A stretch of 64,000 nt of DNA from Ruminococcus sp. (GTDB taxonomy: Bacteria > Bacillota > Clostridia > Oscillospirales > Ruminococcaceae): NCBI GenBank assembly GCA_017471405.1, contig JAFUTK010000019.1, positions 1 through 64,000 of the forward strand, given 5' to 3'. Under the pieces are notes generated by a model, which was not told where the DNA came from, did not search any database, and saw nothing but the letters and a program-made list of their open reading frames with translations. How positions within the stretch are numbered: position 1 is the stretch's first letter; each line of letters opens with the position of its first letter. This document shows, piece by piece, positions 16,433 to 25,138 of this stretch. The translations under genes and the position numbers were made by a program.

Positions 16433-17437
16433 TCATCTGAACAGCAGCCTGAAATAATTATACAGATGCGGCTTTACGCTGGTGTGGTCGTGACCGGTGT
16501 AGTTCAGGACGTGGGAGAGGAAAGGCTCGCCGTTCTCTGTGAGGGCGGCGCGGTAGCTGTCGGGGGCGTCGGTCACGACACCGTCCGCCTTTGAGGAGCT
16601 GATGAGCAGTACCCGGGGCTTTTTGTCCTCGTCAAACCGCAGCTGGCTCTTATCCAGCTGGCCGGGGTGCATTGGAGAGTTTGGTATCTCGATAAGTCCC
16701 GGTGCGGGGCATACCCCTCCGATGTAATCAAAAAGGTCGGGACGGGAAAAGCCTATGAACAACGCCTCGCGCCCGCCCATTGAAAAGCCAGTGATAGCGG
16801 TGTTCTCCCTGCCCTTGGCAACGGAAAAGCTGCTCTCGATAAAGGGCATCAGATCGGTGGTAAGGTCGTTGATGAAGTTGTCGTAGTTAAGACTGTTCTC
16901 AAGATCCATTGCGGTAACATAAGGCATATCCTTGCTGCAATAGATGTAGGGCAGCACAACTATCATTTCCTCCGCCTCGCCGCTCTGCTGAAGATTGGTA
17001 AGTATCACGCTGACGGCATTGGCCTTGTCTGCCAGAGAGTCCTCGTTGCCGTAGAAGCCGTGGAGCAGGTAGAGCACCGGGTACTCCTTATCCTCAGTGT
17101 AATCCTCCGGCAGCAGTACGTTGACGTTGGAGTCCCGCTCGGCGGTGGTGGAGTAGTATTTCAGCTTTTGGAATTTCGGATAGCTGACGCCCTCCTTGAC
17201 CTGGTCGTAGCCCTCGGGAGGCAGCTCGACTATCAGGCTTTCAAATTTTTTCATATCATTAACCTCCTCTGTTTTGCTTGAAGTATCCTGCGGCTGTGAG
17301 CTCCCGGTGGGAGCTGTCTCTGTCTGTGAGGCGGAAGTTCCGGGCTCCGGCATGGAGCTGCTCTCCTCTGCTTTTCCGCAGCCGGAGACAGCCATTACGG
17401 CGGCACACAGCATCGCTGAGATATAATATCTTTTCAT
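16433..17437 (-). CDS. Esterase-family alpha/beta hydrolase lipoprotein at the end of the nif-like/hyp operon
   Basis: The 334-residue product begins with a lipoprotein signal (MKRYYISAMLCAAVMAVSGC, lipobox VSGC), a Ser/Thr-rich linker of about 40 residues, then an esterase D/Fes-type alpha/beta hydrolase: LLHGFYGNEDS (oxyanion region), nucleophile Ser in TGFSMGGREA, an Asp in the SSSKADG region and a C-terminal His in NYTGHDHTS. Similar proteins are acetyl-xylan, feruloyl or S-formylglutathione esterases. It lies only 10 bases after hypE. A second strong ribosome binding site, GAGGAGG, sits inside the ORF just before Met at 17254, exactly where the hydrolase domain begins; this may allow a cytoplasmic form. 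The link to the hyp genes is unexplained. Confidence 0.85.
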   Translation of the reverse strand: MKRYYISAMLCAAVMAVSGCGKAEESSSMPEPGTSASQTETAPTGSSQPQDTSSKTEEVNDMKKFESLIVELPPEGYDQVKEGVSYPKFQKLKYYSTTAERDSNVNVLLPEDYTEDKEYPVLYLLHGFYGNEDSLADKANAVSVILTNLQQSGEAEEMIVVLPYIYCSKDMPYVTAMDLENSLNYDNFINDLTTDLMPFIESSFSVAKGRENTAITGFSMGGREALFIGFSRPDLFDYIGGVCPAPGLIEIPNSPMHPGQLDKSQLRFDEDKKPRVLLISSSKADGVVTDAPDSYRAALTENGEPFLSHVLNYTGHDHTSVKPHLYNYFRLLFR

Positions 17438-17447
17438 AGCGGCCACC

Positions 17448-18452
17448 TCAGCATATACGGGGCAGCAGCTCGCCTCTGGGCTGAGGCAGGAGAGTCTTTG
17501 CTCCGATGGCGGTCTTAAGTATGACCTTTCCGGGGTCGCTCTCGGTGACGGTGCCGATTATCTCGGCGTTCTTGGAATAGCGGCAGGAGCGCAGAGCATC
17601 CCTTACCTTCACCGCGTCCTCCTGCGGCACTATGATCACCAGCCTGCCCTCGCAGGCAAGGTAAAGCGGATCGAGCCCCAACATTCCGCAGACGCCCTTG
17701 ACCTCATCGGCTACGGGCACCTTTTCGCTCTCGATCTCAATGCCAACATTGCTCTGCCCGGCTATCTCGTAGAGGACGGTACCCACGCCTCCGCGGGTGG
17801 CATCTCTGATAACGTGGATATCCTCTGACGCGGCGAGCATAGCCTCCACATTGTGCCAGAGGGGTGCGCAGTCGCTGGTGACGTCGGCGGAGATGCCGTA
17901 TTCGTCCCTAGCCAGCAGTATGGTGCAGCCGTGCCTGCCGATGTCCCCGGAGACGATGACTGCATCTCCCGGCTTGGCAAACGCGCCGGAGGTCTTGGCT
18001 CTTTCGTCCACTCTGCCGACACCTGTAGTGGTGATGAATATTTTATCCACCTGTCCCTTGCCGGCGACCTTGGTGTCTCCGGCGGCAAACTTGACCCCCA
18101 CCTCGGCGGCGGTCTTTTCCATAGCGGCAGCTATCTCCTCCAGCTTATCAACGGGGAAGCCCTCCTCGATGACGAAAGCGCAGGTCAGGTATTCCGGCTT
18201 GGCGCCCATACAGGCAAGGTCGTTGACCGTTCCGCAGATGGAAAGCTTTCCGATGTTCCCGCCCGGGAACTCATAGGGGGATACGATAAATCCGTCGGTG
18301 GAGAATGCCAGCTTCACCTCCCCGAAGTCCAGGATAGCCGCATCGTCGGCGGTAAGGGTGTCGTTGGCGAAGTGCGCCTTGAACACGCTCTCTATAAGCT
18401 CGTTGGTCTGTCTGCCGCCCGCACCGTGGGCAAGGGTTATATTCTTATCCAT
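17448..18452 (-). CDS. hypE: Hydrogenase maturation protein HypE
   Basis: HypE dehydrates the carbamoyl group that HypF places on its C-terminal Cys, making a thiocyanate that supplies cyanide to iron on HypC-HypD. The 334-residue protein has the family start ITLAHGAGGRQTNELI, the ATP-binding AIR-synthase-like fold (FSTDGFIVSP, KFAAGDTKVAGKG, RDATRGGVGT) and, decisively, the invariant C-terminal PRIC with Cys as the last residue, so it looks fully active. The start at 18452 gives AAGGAG a 9-base spacing; an ATG 6 bases upstream is also possible. It follows hypD by 13 bases and precedes the esterase gene by 10. No [NiFe] hydrogenase gene is nearby. Confidence 0.97.
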   Translation of the reverse strand: MDKNITLAHGAGGRQTNELIESVFKAHFANDTLTADDAAILDFGEVKLAFSTDGFIVSPYEFPGGNIGKLSICGTVNDLACMGAKPEYLTCAFVIEEGFPVDKLEEIAAAMEKTAAEVGVKFAAGDTKVAGKGQVDKIFITTTGVGRVDERAKTSGAFAKPGDAVIVSGDIGRHGCTILLARDEYGISADVTSDCAPLWHNVEAMLAASEDIHVIRDATRGGVGTVLYEIAGQSNVGIEIESEKVPVADEVKGVCGMLGLDPLYLACEGRLVIIVPQEDAVKVRDALRSCRYSKNAEIIGTVTESDPGKVILKTAIGAKTLLPQPRGELLPRIC

Positions 18453-18465
18453 TCTCATTCTCTCC

Positions 18466-19515
18466 TTAATCGTTCAGTGCATACTGATAGTACGCCGAGC
18501 AGGCGCCCTCGTCCGAGACCATGCAGGCGCCGATGGGGTGCAGCGGGGTGCAGCCCTTGCCGAACACTTTGCAGTCAGTGGGCTTGCATTTGCCCTGCAA
18601 AACGTCGCCGCAGCGGCAGGCGGGGTTGGAGCGTCCCTTTATCTCCGGCAGCGAGAATTTCACTCTCGCATCGAAGTCGGAGTACTTGTCCCTGAGCTTC
18701 ACGCCGGACTTTTCAATTATTCCCAGCCCTCTCCACTCGGTGTCAACAGGCTCTAAAAACTCGTCCATCAGCCTGAGTGCTGCCGGACTGCCCTCGTCCT
18801 TTACCACTCTGGGGTAGCAGTTCTCAAAAAAGGGCTCGCCGGTCTCGCTTTTTTTGATGATGACCGCAAGAGCCGTCAGCAGCTCGCTGGCGGTGAAGCC
18901 GGCGATGACACCCGATACTCCCAGCGAAAGCATCTCCTTGCATACCCCTGTACCGGTGATGGCGTTGACGTGCCCGGGATAGAGGAAGGCATCGGCGCTG
19001 TGCATCAGCGCCCTGTAGGCGTTGGGCATAGTCTTGTTGGCGGTGAGTATGCTGAAATTTTTTATACCCTTTTTCATAGCGGTCTTGACTGCTATGCAGG
19101 CGGAGGGGGTGGTGGTCTCGAAGCCTACGGCGAGGAAGACTACCTCCTTATCCGGCTCACGCTCCGCTATCTCCACCGCGTCCAGCGGGGAGTATACCGG
19201 GCGGATATCCCCGCCCTTGGAGCGTGCTCCCGCCAGAGGCATCTCGCTGCCGGGAACTCTGATGAGGTCGCCGAAGGTACATACCACAGCTCCCTTTTCC
19301 AGCGCCAGCATCACAGCCTCGTCGATATAGCCCACAGGCGTTACGCACACCGGGCAGCCGGGCCCGGATATGAGCTCTACATCTGGCGGGAGGATATTTC
19401 TTATCCCCTGCCTGAATATCTCGTGGGTGTGAGTACCGCAGACCTCCATAATACGCAGTTTCCTGCCCTTGTAGGAGGTTATTATATCCTTTGCGTTTTC
19501 AGCGGCGGTGTTCAT
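18466..19515 (-). CDS. hypD: Hydrogenase maturation protein HypD
   Basis: HypD is the iron-sulfur scaffold on which, with HypC, the Fe(CN)2CO unit is put together in the cytoplasm. The 349-residue sequence has all signature blocks: MEVCGTHTHEIFRQGI, SGPGCPVCVTPVGYID with the CxxC, and the C-terminal 4Fe-4S Cys set in CRCGDVLQGKCKPTDCKVFG and GACMVSDEGACSAYY. Its ATG overlaps the hypC stop as ATGA (19512-19515), so the two are translationally coupled, consistent with the HypC-HypD complex. Nothing in the sequence suggests loss of function. Confidence 0.98.
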   Translation of the reverse strand: MNTAAENAKDIITSYKGRKLRIMEVCGTHTHEIFRQGIRNILPPDVELISGPGCPVCVTPVGYIDEAVMLALEKGAVVCTFGDLIRVPGSEMPLAGARSKGGDIRPVYSPLDAVEIAEREPDKEVVFLAVGFETTTPSACIAVKTAMKKGIKNFSILTANKTMPNAYRALMHSADAFLYPGHVNAITGTGVCKEMLSLGVSGVIAGFTASELLTALAVIIKKSETGEPFFENCYPRVVKDEGSPAALRLMDEFLEPVDTEWRGLGIIEKSGVKLRDKYSDFDARVKFSLPEIKGRSNPACRCGDVLQGKCKPTDCKVFGKGCTPLHPIGACMVSDEGACSAYYQYALND

Positions 19516-19718
19516 ATTAAGCCCATCACCTCTCCCGCTTCATCGTCGTCGGAATCGGTTATCTTGGCGATAGCCACCCCGGCGTGTACCATAACATAAT
19601 CCCCCGGCTCCAGCTCGTCCAAAAGCTCCGCCGAGACCTCTCTTTTTGCTCCGCCCGCATCAATTACGGCGGTGCCGTCCTCAACGCTGACTACCTTAGC
19701 CGATAAACCTACACACAT
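19512..19718 (-). CDS. hypC: HypC/HupF family maturation chaperone
   Basis: HypC carries the iron centre with HypD and normally hands it to the large hydrogenase subunit. The 68-residue protein has the essential Cys2 directly after the start Met (MCVGLSAKV) and the HypC beta-barrel pattern ending in GDYVMVHAGVAIAKI. The usual Pro after the first strand (MCLxxP) is replaced by Ser, a mild deviation that might reflect a different client. GGAGG lies 8 bases before the ATG. It is 37 bases after hypF and overlaps hypD by 4 bases. Confidence 0.93.
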   Translation of the reverse strand: MCVGLSAKVVSVEDGTAVIDAGGAKREVSAELLDELEPGDYVMVHAGVAIAKITDSDDDEAGEVMGLI

Positions 19719-19736
19719 GATCTATACCTCCATATT

Positions 19737-19757
19737 TTAATTCCGAATTCCGCATTT
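19737..19757. repeat. Dispersed AATTCCG repeat, copy 2 (short)
   Basis: TTTAATTCCGAATTCCGC between hypF and hypC repeats the unit seen at 14541 and 27612. It overlaps the last bases of hypF. Confidence 0.4.
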
Positions 19758-22044
19758 ATTTATCCAGGAACCCCGTTCCATATAGTGCCTGCCCCAGGCA
19801 CAGCCCGCCGTCGTTGGGCGGGATAAGGCTGTGGGTGATGACCTCAAAGCCCTCCGCTTCAAGACCGTTTTCGGTGAGAGAGGTCAGCAGAGTGTTCTGG
19901 AACACTCCCCCGCTAAGGGCGCAGACATTTAAGCCTGTCTCCTCCTTGATGAGGACTGCCGCCCTGACCAGCATACCTGAAAGCATTGCGTGGAACGAAT
20001 ATGCCAGCATACCTGCCTCCGCTCCCGCAAGGCGCTGCTCGGTGAGGTATCTCACCAGCTCGTCAGTGGGGAGAATGAGCCTGCCCTGCTCACGCCGGAT
20101 ATCGGGTGTATCCAGCGGCGGGAGCTCTCCCGCAAACTGCTCTGCGGCGTTTTGCAGCGCCATAGCTGCCTCGCCCTCAAAGGTGCTGGCCCGCCTTATG
20201 CCTAAGACAGCCGAGACTGCGTCAAACAGCCTGCCGCAGCTGGTGGAGGGGGTGCAGTTGATGCCTGCCCGCCTCATCATAGTGATGAAGCCCAGCTCCT
20301 TATCCGTACACAGCGAAAGCTGCCGGCAGACCTCCGCCGTCCTCTCACCGTAAATATCCAAGAGCATTGAGGCCGCAACGCGAAAGCCCTCCCTTGAAGC
20401 GGCGTCGCCGCCGGCGTGGATAAAGGGTGCTATCGAGGCTGAACGCTCAAAGCCTTCCTCATCGCTTACAAGTATCTCCCCGCCCCAGATGCTGCCATCG
20501 GTGCCGTAGCCGGTGCCGTCCAGCGAGAGGCCTATGACCCGGCCTGTGACCCTGTTCTCCGCCATGCAGGAGAGAATGTGGGCGTAGTGGTGCTGCACCT
20601 TTACTACCGGCAGGGAAAGCTCCTCTGCCAGTTCCTCGGCGACGGCGGTGGTGTTGTAGCCGGGGTGCAGGTCGCAGACAATCAGCCGGGGCTGCGCCTC
20701 CAGCAGCGTCATCATTCGCCGCACCGATTCCTTAAGTGCCGCCACAGTGCGGATATCTGCCATATCCCCCACATAGGAGGAGGGGTACATCAGCCCGTCC
20801 TTGGCAATGCAGAAGGTGTTTTTGAGCTCGCCGCCAATGGCCAGCACACAGCCCTTTCTGCTGTCGGTCATTACCGGCAGCGGAGCGTAGCCCCGGGAGC
20901 GGCGTATCATATATGGCCTGCCCCGGTAGGTGTCCATTACAGTGTCGTCCGAGCGGATAAGGATGCGCCTGTTATGAGAAAGAATAAGGTCGCAAAAGCC
21001 CGCTATCTCTAAGACGGCGTCCTCATCACTGCGGCAGATGGGCGCCCCGGAGGCGTTGCCGCTGGTCATCACCAAACAGTCGCTGACGGCTATCCCGTCG
21101 TCGTAGTCAAAAAGCAGCAGCTGCACCGGCGCGTAGGGCAGCATTACCCCCACCTTGGAATTATCCGGCGCTATGAGCCCGTTGAGCTCTCCACCCGGGC
21201 GCTTATCCAGCAGGAGTATGGGCTTCTGATGCCCGGTCATTATCCTTTCCTGCGCCTCATTGAATATGCACTCTCTGCGGGCGGTGTCCTCGTTTTTCAT
21301 CATCACCGCAAAGGGCTTCATGGGCCGGTGCTTGAGCTGCCGCAGACGGGCTACGGCCTCATCGTTCTTGGCGTCACAGCAGAGGTGAAAGCCCCCTATG
21401 CCCTTGACGGCGATGACCCCGCCCTCGCTTATTTTGCGCCTTGCGGCGGTGATGGCCTCCCTGCCCCGCAGGTCTGTGCCGATGATATAAACCTCCGGGC
21501 CGCATTCGTTGCAGCACACCGGCTGGGCGTCGTAGCGGCGGGTGGCAGGGTCGGTGTACTCATTTGCACACTGGGGACACATTGGGAAATCCGCCATAGT
21601 GGTGCGCTCGCGGTCATAGGGCATGGTATCCATTATGGTGAGCCGCGGGCCGCACTGGGTGCAGTTGATGAAGGGGTGGAGATACCGCCGGTCGCTTTTG
21701 TCGTAGAGCTCCCGCTTGCACTTCTCGCAGACGGCTATGTCCGGCGAGACGAAGATATCCCCCGCCTCCTTTTCGCTCTCGATTATCTGAAAATCCTCAA
21801 AGGGCGGGCAGTCACATTCGGCGCATTCGGTGTCGAGTATCACCGCCCGCTCGGGAGGGTCGTTGGCAATGGCCGACAGCAGACCGTCCAGCGCCTTTTC
21901 ACCGCACTGAGCGAAAATCTCCACATAGGAGCCCCGATTGGCGACAGTTCCCTTTATTCCCAGAGCATCAGCAGTGCGGCTCACAAAGGGACGGAACCCC
22001 ACCCCCTGAACTATCCCGCAGGTCTTGATGTGATATGTTTTCAA
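19756..22044 (-). CDS. hypF: Carbamoyltransferase HypF
   Basis: HypF uses carbamoyl phosphate and ATP to carbamoylate the C-terminal Cys of HypE, the first step in making the cyanide ligands. The 762-residue protein has the normal length and order: acylphosphatase domain (GIVQGVGFRPFVSR, residues 8-21), two zinc fingers (CEKCKRELYD ... CTQCG and CPQCANEYTD ... CNECG, about residues 105-180), a YrdC-like domain, and a Kae1-like carbamoyltransferase domain with VQHHYAHILSCMAE. The start is a TTG at 22044, 6 bases after GGAGG; a longer reading to 22113 adds residues not found in the family. The TTG sits one base past the preceding gene's TGA, so translation is probably coupled to the nitrogenase-like genes. 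Confidence 0.96.
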   Translation of the reverse strand: MKTYHIKTCGIVQGVGFRPFVSRTADALGIKGTVANRGSYVEIFAQCGEKALDGLLSAIANDPPERAVILDTECAECDCPPFEDFQIIESEKEAGDIFVSPDIAVCEKCKRELYDKSDRRYLHPFINCTQCGPRLTIMDTMPYDRERTTMADFPMCPQCANEYTDPATRRYDAQPVCCNECGPEVYIIGTDLRGREAITAARRKISEGGVIAVKGIGGFHLCCDAKNDEAVARLRQLKHRPMKPFAVMMKNEDTARRECIFNEAQERIMTGHQKPILLLDKRPGGELNGLIAPDNSKVGVMLPYAPVQLLLFDYDDGIAVSDCLVMTSGNASGAPICRSDEDAVLEIAGFCDLILSHNRRILIRSDDTVMDTYRGRPYMIRRSRGYAPLPVMTDSRKGCVLAIGGELKNTFCIAKDGLMYPSSYVGDMADIRTVAALKESVRRMMTLLEAQPRLIVCDLHPGYNTTAVAEELAEELSLPVVKVQHHYAHILSCMAENRVTGRVIGLSLDGTGYGTDGSIWGGEILVSDEEGFERSASIAPFIHAGGDAASREGFRVAASMLLDIYGERTAEVCRQLSLCTDKELGFITMMRRAGINCTPSTSCGRLFDAVSAVLGIRRASTFEGEAAMALQNAAEQFAGELPPLDTPDIRREQGRLILPTDELVRYLTEQRLAGAEAGMLAYSFHAMLSGMLVRAAVLIKEETGLNVCALSGGVFQNTLLTSLTENGLEAEGFEVITHSLIPPNDGGLCLGQALYGTGFLDK

Positions 22045-22045
22045 A

Positions 22046-23092
22046 TCATTCCTCCGTATCCCACAGTCTGCCGGAAACGGCAAAGTGGTCAAGCTGTATG
22101 AACCTGCCCTCAAAGCTCGCCGGGCGGAAAAGCTTTCTCAACTCACCGTCCGCGATGAGGGTCCTATATCTGCTGCTTTGCAGCAGGTCAAGCAGCTGCT
22201 CCTCCGAGCGCAGCTCGGTATCACCCTCCCGAGCGAGGGACTTATCCATTGTGAAGAAGCTTGCACAGTCGGCCTGACCCTCCGGCAGGAGCTTTCTTAT
22301 CTCGTTTGCTATTAGCTGGCTGTGGATAATGAGCGCCCTGCCCTCTGCCTTGCTAAGCTTTTCCTTGAAGTTCTCCGGCAGGAAGGGAAACGCCGCCTCA
22401 TAAGGGGTGCCGAAGCGCTCCTTAAGATACTCGCAGGCGGGTATCGCCGCGGCGGACACCGCCAGATTTCTCTCGCAGGAGGAGACTCTCACAACGTCCT
22501 CCAAAGCAGAGCCCATACCGTAGACCACCGGCTCGTCTATCCCCATAGCCCGGCATTTGGAGACAATACGCTCGTTTGTCATCATACTTGTTTCAAGTGG
22601 TGTGGCACCGATGATGCCCACCCTGCCGGGGACGGTGTCGAAATCCTCCCGGGCGAACTCGGAAAACAGCGCCAGCCAAGCCTTACGCTCGCCCTCGTCG
22701 TAATAATGGGTGCCGGTACATTCCACGGTTATGCAGGGCAGACCGGTCTTTTTCTCCGCCAGCTTTTTCAGCGCTGCAAAGTCGGTGGCGATGACCGCCG
22801 GAACAGGCGTGCCAATAAGGGCTGTGAATTTGCAGTCCAGCTGGGAATTGGCAACGGTGAGCTTCTTTATCAGCTTGTCGTCACGCCCGAGGATAGCGTC
22901 CATATCCCGCAGTCCCGCGCTGAACACCGCAGAGCGCTTGGTAAACCACCGGGGCTCGTCAAAGCCGCAGATGTTTCCGGCGCAGCCGCCGGCATCGCAG
23001 ACCACCATAAGCCCGCCCAGCTCATAGAGCACTCCGCAGGCGCCGGACTGGTCGGGAGCAAAGGGAGAGAGGTATTTCACCAGCTTTTTCAT
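22046..23092 (-). CDS. Nitrogenase component-1-like protein, set 2, NifK-type subunit
   Basis: The 348-residue protein belongs to the nitrogenase component 1 (NifD/K/E/N, BchN/B) superfamily. It is clearly a paralogue of the 25135-26277 product: both share SGxCxxLYELGG, an Asp/Gly-Cys turn (VVCDAGGCAGN, here Cys32 and Cys37), FDEPRW, and VGIIGATPLE. The first two cluster-type Cys (19 and 37) are kept, but the third, Cys93 in the paralogue (AICASPMPA), is Ile here (ALIGTPVPA); extra Cys32 and Cys42 are present. It could hold a cluster with changed ligation. Its ATG overlaps the upstream gene's TGA (ATGA) and hypF begins directly after it. The substrate is unknown. Confidence 0.82.
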   Translation of the reverse strand: MKKLVKYLSPFAPDQSGACGVLYELGGLMVVCDAGGCAGNICGFDEPRWFTKRSAVFSAGLRDMDAILGRDDKLIKKLTVANSQLDCKFTALIGTPVPAVIATDFAALKKLAEKKTGLPCITVECTGTHYYDEGERKAWLALFSEFAREDFDTVPGRVGIIGATPLETSMMTNERIVSKCRAMGIDEPVVYGMGSALEDVVRVSSCERNLAVSAAAIPACEYLKERFGTPYEAAFPFLPENFKEKLSKAEGRALIIHSQLIANEIRKLLPEGQADCASFFTMDKSLAREGDTELRSEEQLLDLLQSSRYRTLIADGELRKLFRPASFEGRFIQLDHFAVSGRLWDTEE

Positions 23093-24381
23093 CTGACAGT
23101 CCTCCTCTCCATTGCTGCCTCCAGCTCGTCAAACAGGCGCACTACCCCCGCATAGCCGAAGGGCTGGATATCCCCGCAGAAGTCTATGCCGGGAGTGTCG
23201 GGGTGGTAGTATTCGCAGTCGCAGCCGATATAGCAGTCAACGCTTTCTTCATTATAGTTCAGCATTGTGGGGGAAAGGTTTGAGTATATTTTAGTGTCCG
23301 GGGAGAGCTCCGCCAGACGCTTCACAAAGCTGAAATTAAGCTCCCCTACGGTGCCGAAGATCTCGGCCACCTTAAAGCCGTTTCTCACAAGCATAAGGGC
23401 TGTCTCAAAGCTGTCGCCGTTGAGTATTTCCCCGACGGCAAGGGTCAGGGCGCCGAATTTCTCATAGAAAGCCTCAATGCGCTTTTGCGCCGCCTCGAAG
23501 TATTCGCTGTCGTCAAGCTGCGCCCCTATGGCCTGCCCCAGCATACGGTACTGGTTGTGTATCTTGTCCGGCTGGTAGAGCCGCAGCAGCTCGATAAAGG
23601 GTATCCCCAAACGCTCCTGCATATCCTGCGCTGCGTACCGCGCTTCCGGGTTGAGCAGAAGGTTGAAGTTGGCCTTTGACAGCTCGCGGTATTGCTCAAT
23701 GGTTTCGCACCTTGCCAGCTCCCGGATATTTTTTATCCCGGCACTTCGCATAAGGGGGTAGAGCTCGCAGTCATCATAGAGGGGGGAGAAGTAGCCCAGA
23801 ATATTCATATCCTTTCGCTCTCTGGGCTGACGCTCCAGCAGGGAGTACACCGACTTTCTCACCGCTGCCATAGGCGGCAGCCGCTTTTCTCTGGTCAGGG
23901 CGTACATATAGCAGGGAACGGTGGGAACACCGGTGAGCTCCACACTCTTTCGGCAGACCCTTTCCATATCCGTACCCAGCAGGGCGTCAACGCAGGTAAT
24001 GCAGATCATCACCGCCGAGGGCTTCTTGTCAAGGCTCTGACAGACCTCCTCCACCGCCTTGGGTATCTTGGTCAGGTGCCTGCCGGTGACGATATCGGTA
24101 TCGTCCAGCAGCAGAAAGAAAAAGCGGTCGCTGTACTCGGGATTGGTGCGCAGCAGCGAGGTGTTGCGCCCGCAGCAGCCGGGAGCCACCAGAAGCATCA
24201 CCGAGCCGGGCACAGCCAGCCCCGCCCTCTTTACGCCGAAACCCCGCGCTCCCGGGGAGTTGAAACTCAGCGTAGCGGGAGAGCTGTATATCAGATGCTC
24301 CGACGAGCGCAGCTCATCGGGGATATTGTCCTTGCCCGCAGCCGCAAGGTCCCAGGCGGTGATGTAAAAGGCGTCAGTCAT
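23089..24381 (-). CDS. Nitrogenase component-1-like protein, set 2, NifD-type subunit
   Basis: The 430-residue protein is a component 1 superfamily member. Cys-rich turns at VAPGCCGRN (Cys69, Cys70) and [15 protein letters not shown] (Cys127, Cys130) match the positions of P-cluster-type ligands in Nif[15 protein letters not shown] and [10 protein letters not shown] begin the second Rossmann-like domain, and [13 protein letters not shown] is the usual C-terminal block. The segment just before that block has four Cys and a His ([14 protein letters not shown] ... DFCGD), not typical of NifD, and could bind a further cofactor. The start at 24381 has GAGGA upstream and overlaps the Fe protein gene by 8 bases. 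It would pair with the 22046-23092 product as a heterodimer or heterotetramer. Confidence 0.83.
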   Translation of the reverse strand: MTDAFYITAWDLAAAGKDNIPDELRSSEHLIYSSPATLSFNSPGARGFGVKRAGLAVPGSVMLLVAPGCCGRNTSLLRTNPEYSDRFFFLLLDDTDIVTGRHLTKIPKAVEEVCQSLDKKPSAVMICITCVDALLGTDMERVCRKSVELTGVPTVPCYMYALTREKRLPPMAAVRKSVYSLLERQPRERKDMNILGYFSPLYDDCELYPLMRSAGIKNIRELARCETIEQYRELSKANFNLLLNPEARYAAQDMQERLGIPFIELLRLYQPDKIHNQYRMLGQAIGAQLDDSEYFEAAQKRIEAFYEKFGALTLAVGEILNGDSFETALMLVRNGFKVAEIFGTVGELNFSFVKRLAELSPDTKIYSNLSPTMLNYNEESVDCYIGCDCEYYHPDTPGIDFCGDIQPFGYAGVVRLFDELEAAMERRTVR

Positions 24382-25138
24382 TTTGCTCGTCCTCATCTAT
24401 CAGAAGCTGTGCAAGGGCCAGAAACCGCTTGCTGACCTCAAGGGAGCTGTCCCCCTCGATAACAGTCTTTCCCATATCCTCATAGTGGATTATATCGTTG
24501 CTGCGGGGGATATCCGCAATTATGGGAAGGTCAGTTTTCTCCGCGAAGTCCCGCACCTTCTGCTCCTCATTCTCCACATTTCGGCGGTTCAATACTATCC
24601 CCCTGACCTTGGCGTAGCCCCGGTCGGCGAAATTGTTCACCGCGCTGTTTATGTTGTTGGCGGCATAGAGCGCCATCTTCTCGCCGGAGGTGACTATCAG
24701 CACCTTGGAGGCGTAGCCCTCTCTGATAGGCACCGCAAAGCCCCCGCAGACCACATCTCCCAGCACGTCGTAGAGGACGGCATCGGGCTTGAATTTCTCA
24801 AAGAGCTTAAGCTCCTCCAATAAGCTGAAGGTGCTGACTATCCCCCTGCCGGCGCAGCCGAGGCCGGGGGTGGGGCCGCCTGTCTCAATGCACAGCACCC
24901 CGCCGTAGCCTATCTTGGATATCTCCTCAATGCTCTCCGGCTCGTCGTCCCGCTCCCGGAGGTAGTTCATCACCGGCATTACGGGAGTTCCCCCCAGCAG
25001 GTTGCCGGTGGAGTCGGCCTTGGGGTCGCAGCCTATCTGTATCACCCGCTTGCCCAGCATCGCCAGAGCGGCGGAAAGATTGGCAGTGACGGTGGATTTG
25101 CCTATCCCGCCCTTGCCGTATATTGCCAGCTTTATCAT
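24374..25138 (-). CDS. NifH/BchL-type Fe protein, set 2
   Basis: The 254-residue protein is an ATP-driven electron donor of the NifH family. All key elements are present: P-loop [10 protein letters not shown] (residues 7-16), switch CDPKADST (37-44), the two Cys that bind the bridging 4Fe-4S cluster at the dimer interface (Cys95 in GLGCAGRG, Cys131 in GDVVCGGF), and Arg98 in the loop ADP-ribosylated in true NifH. It should feed electrons to the 23089-24381 plus 22046-23092 pair. Start and stop both overlap neighbouring genes (ATGA with the upstream NifK-type gene). It lacks the C-terminal extension of dinitrogen-fixing NifH and is shorter, as in nitrogenase-like Fe proteins. Confidence 0.92.
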   Translation of the reverse strand: MIKLAIYGKGGIGKSTVTANLSAALAMLGKRVIQIGCDPKADSTGNLLGGTPVMPVMNYLRERDDEPESIEEISKIGYGGVLCIETGGPTPGLGCAGRGIVSTFSLLEELKLFEKFKPDAVLYDVLGDVVCGGFAVPIREGYASKVLIVTSGEKMALYAANNINSAVNNFADRGYAKVRGIVLNRRNVENEEQKVRDFAEKTDLPIIADIPRSNDIIHYEDMGKTVIEGDSSLEVSKRFLALAQLLIDEDEQND

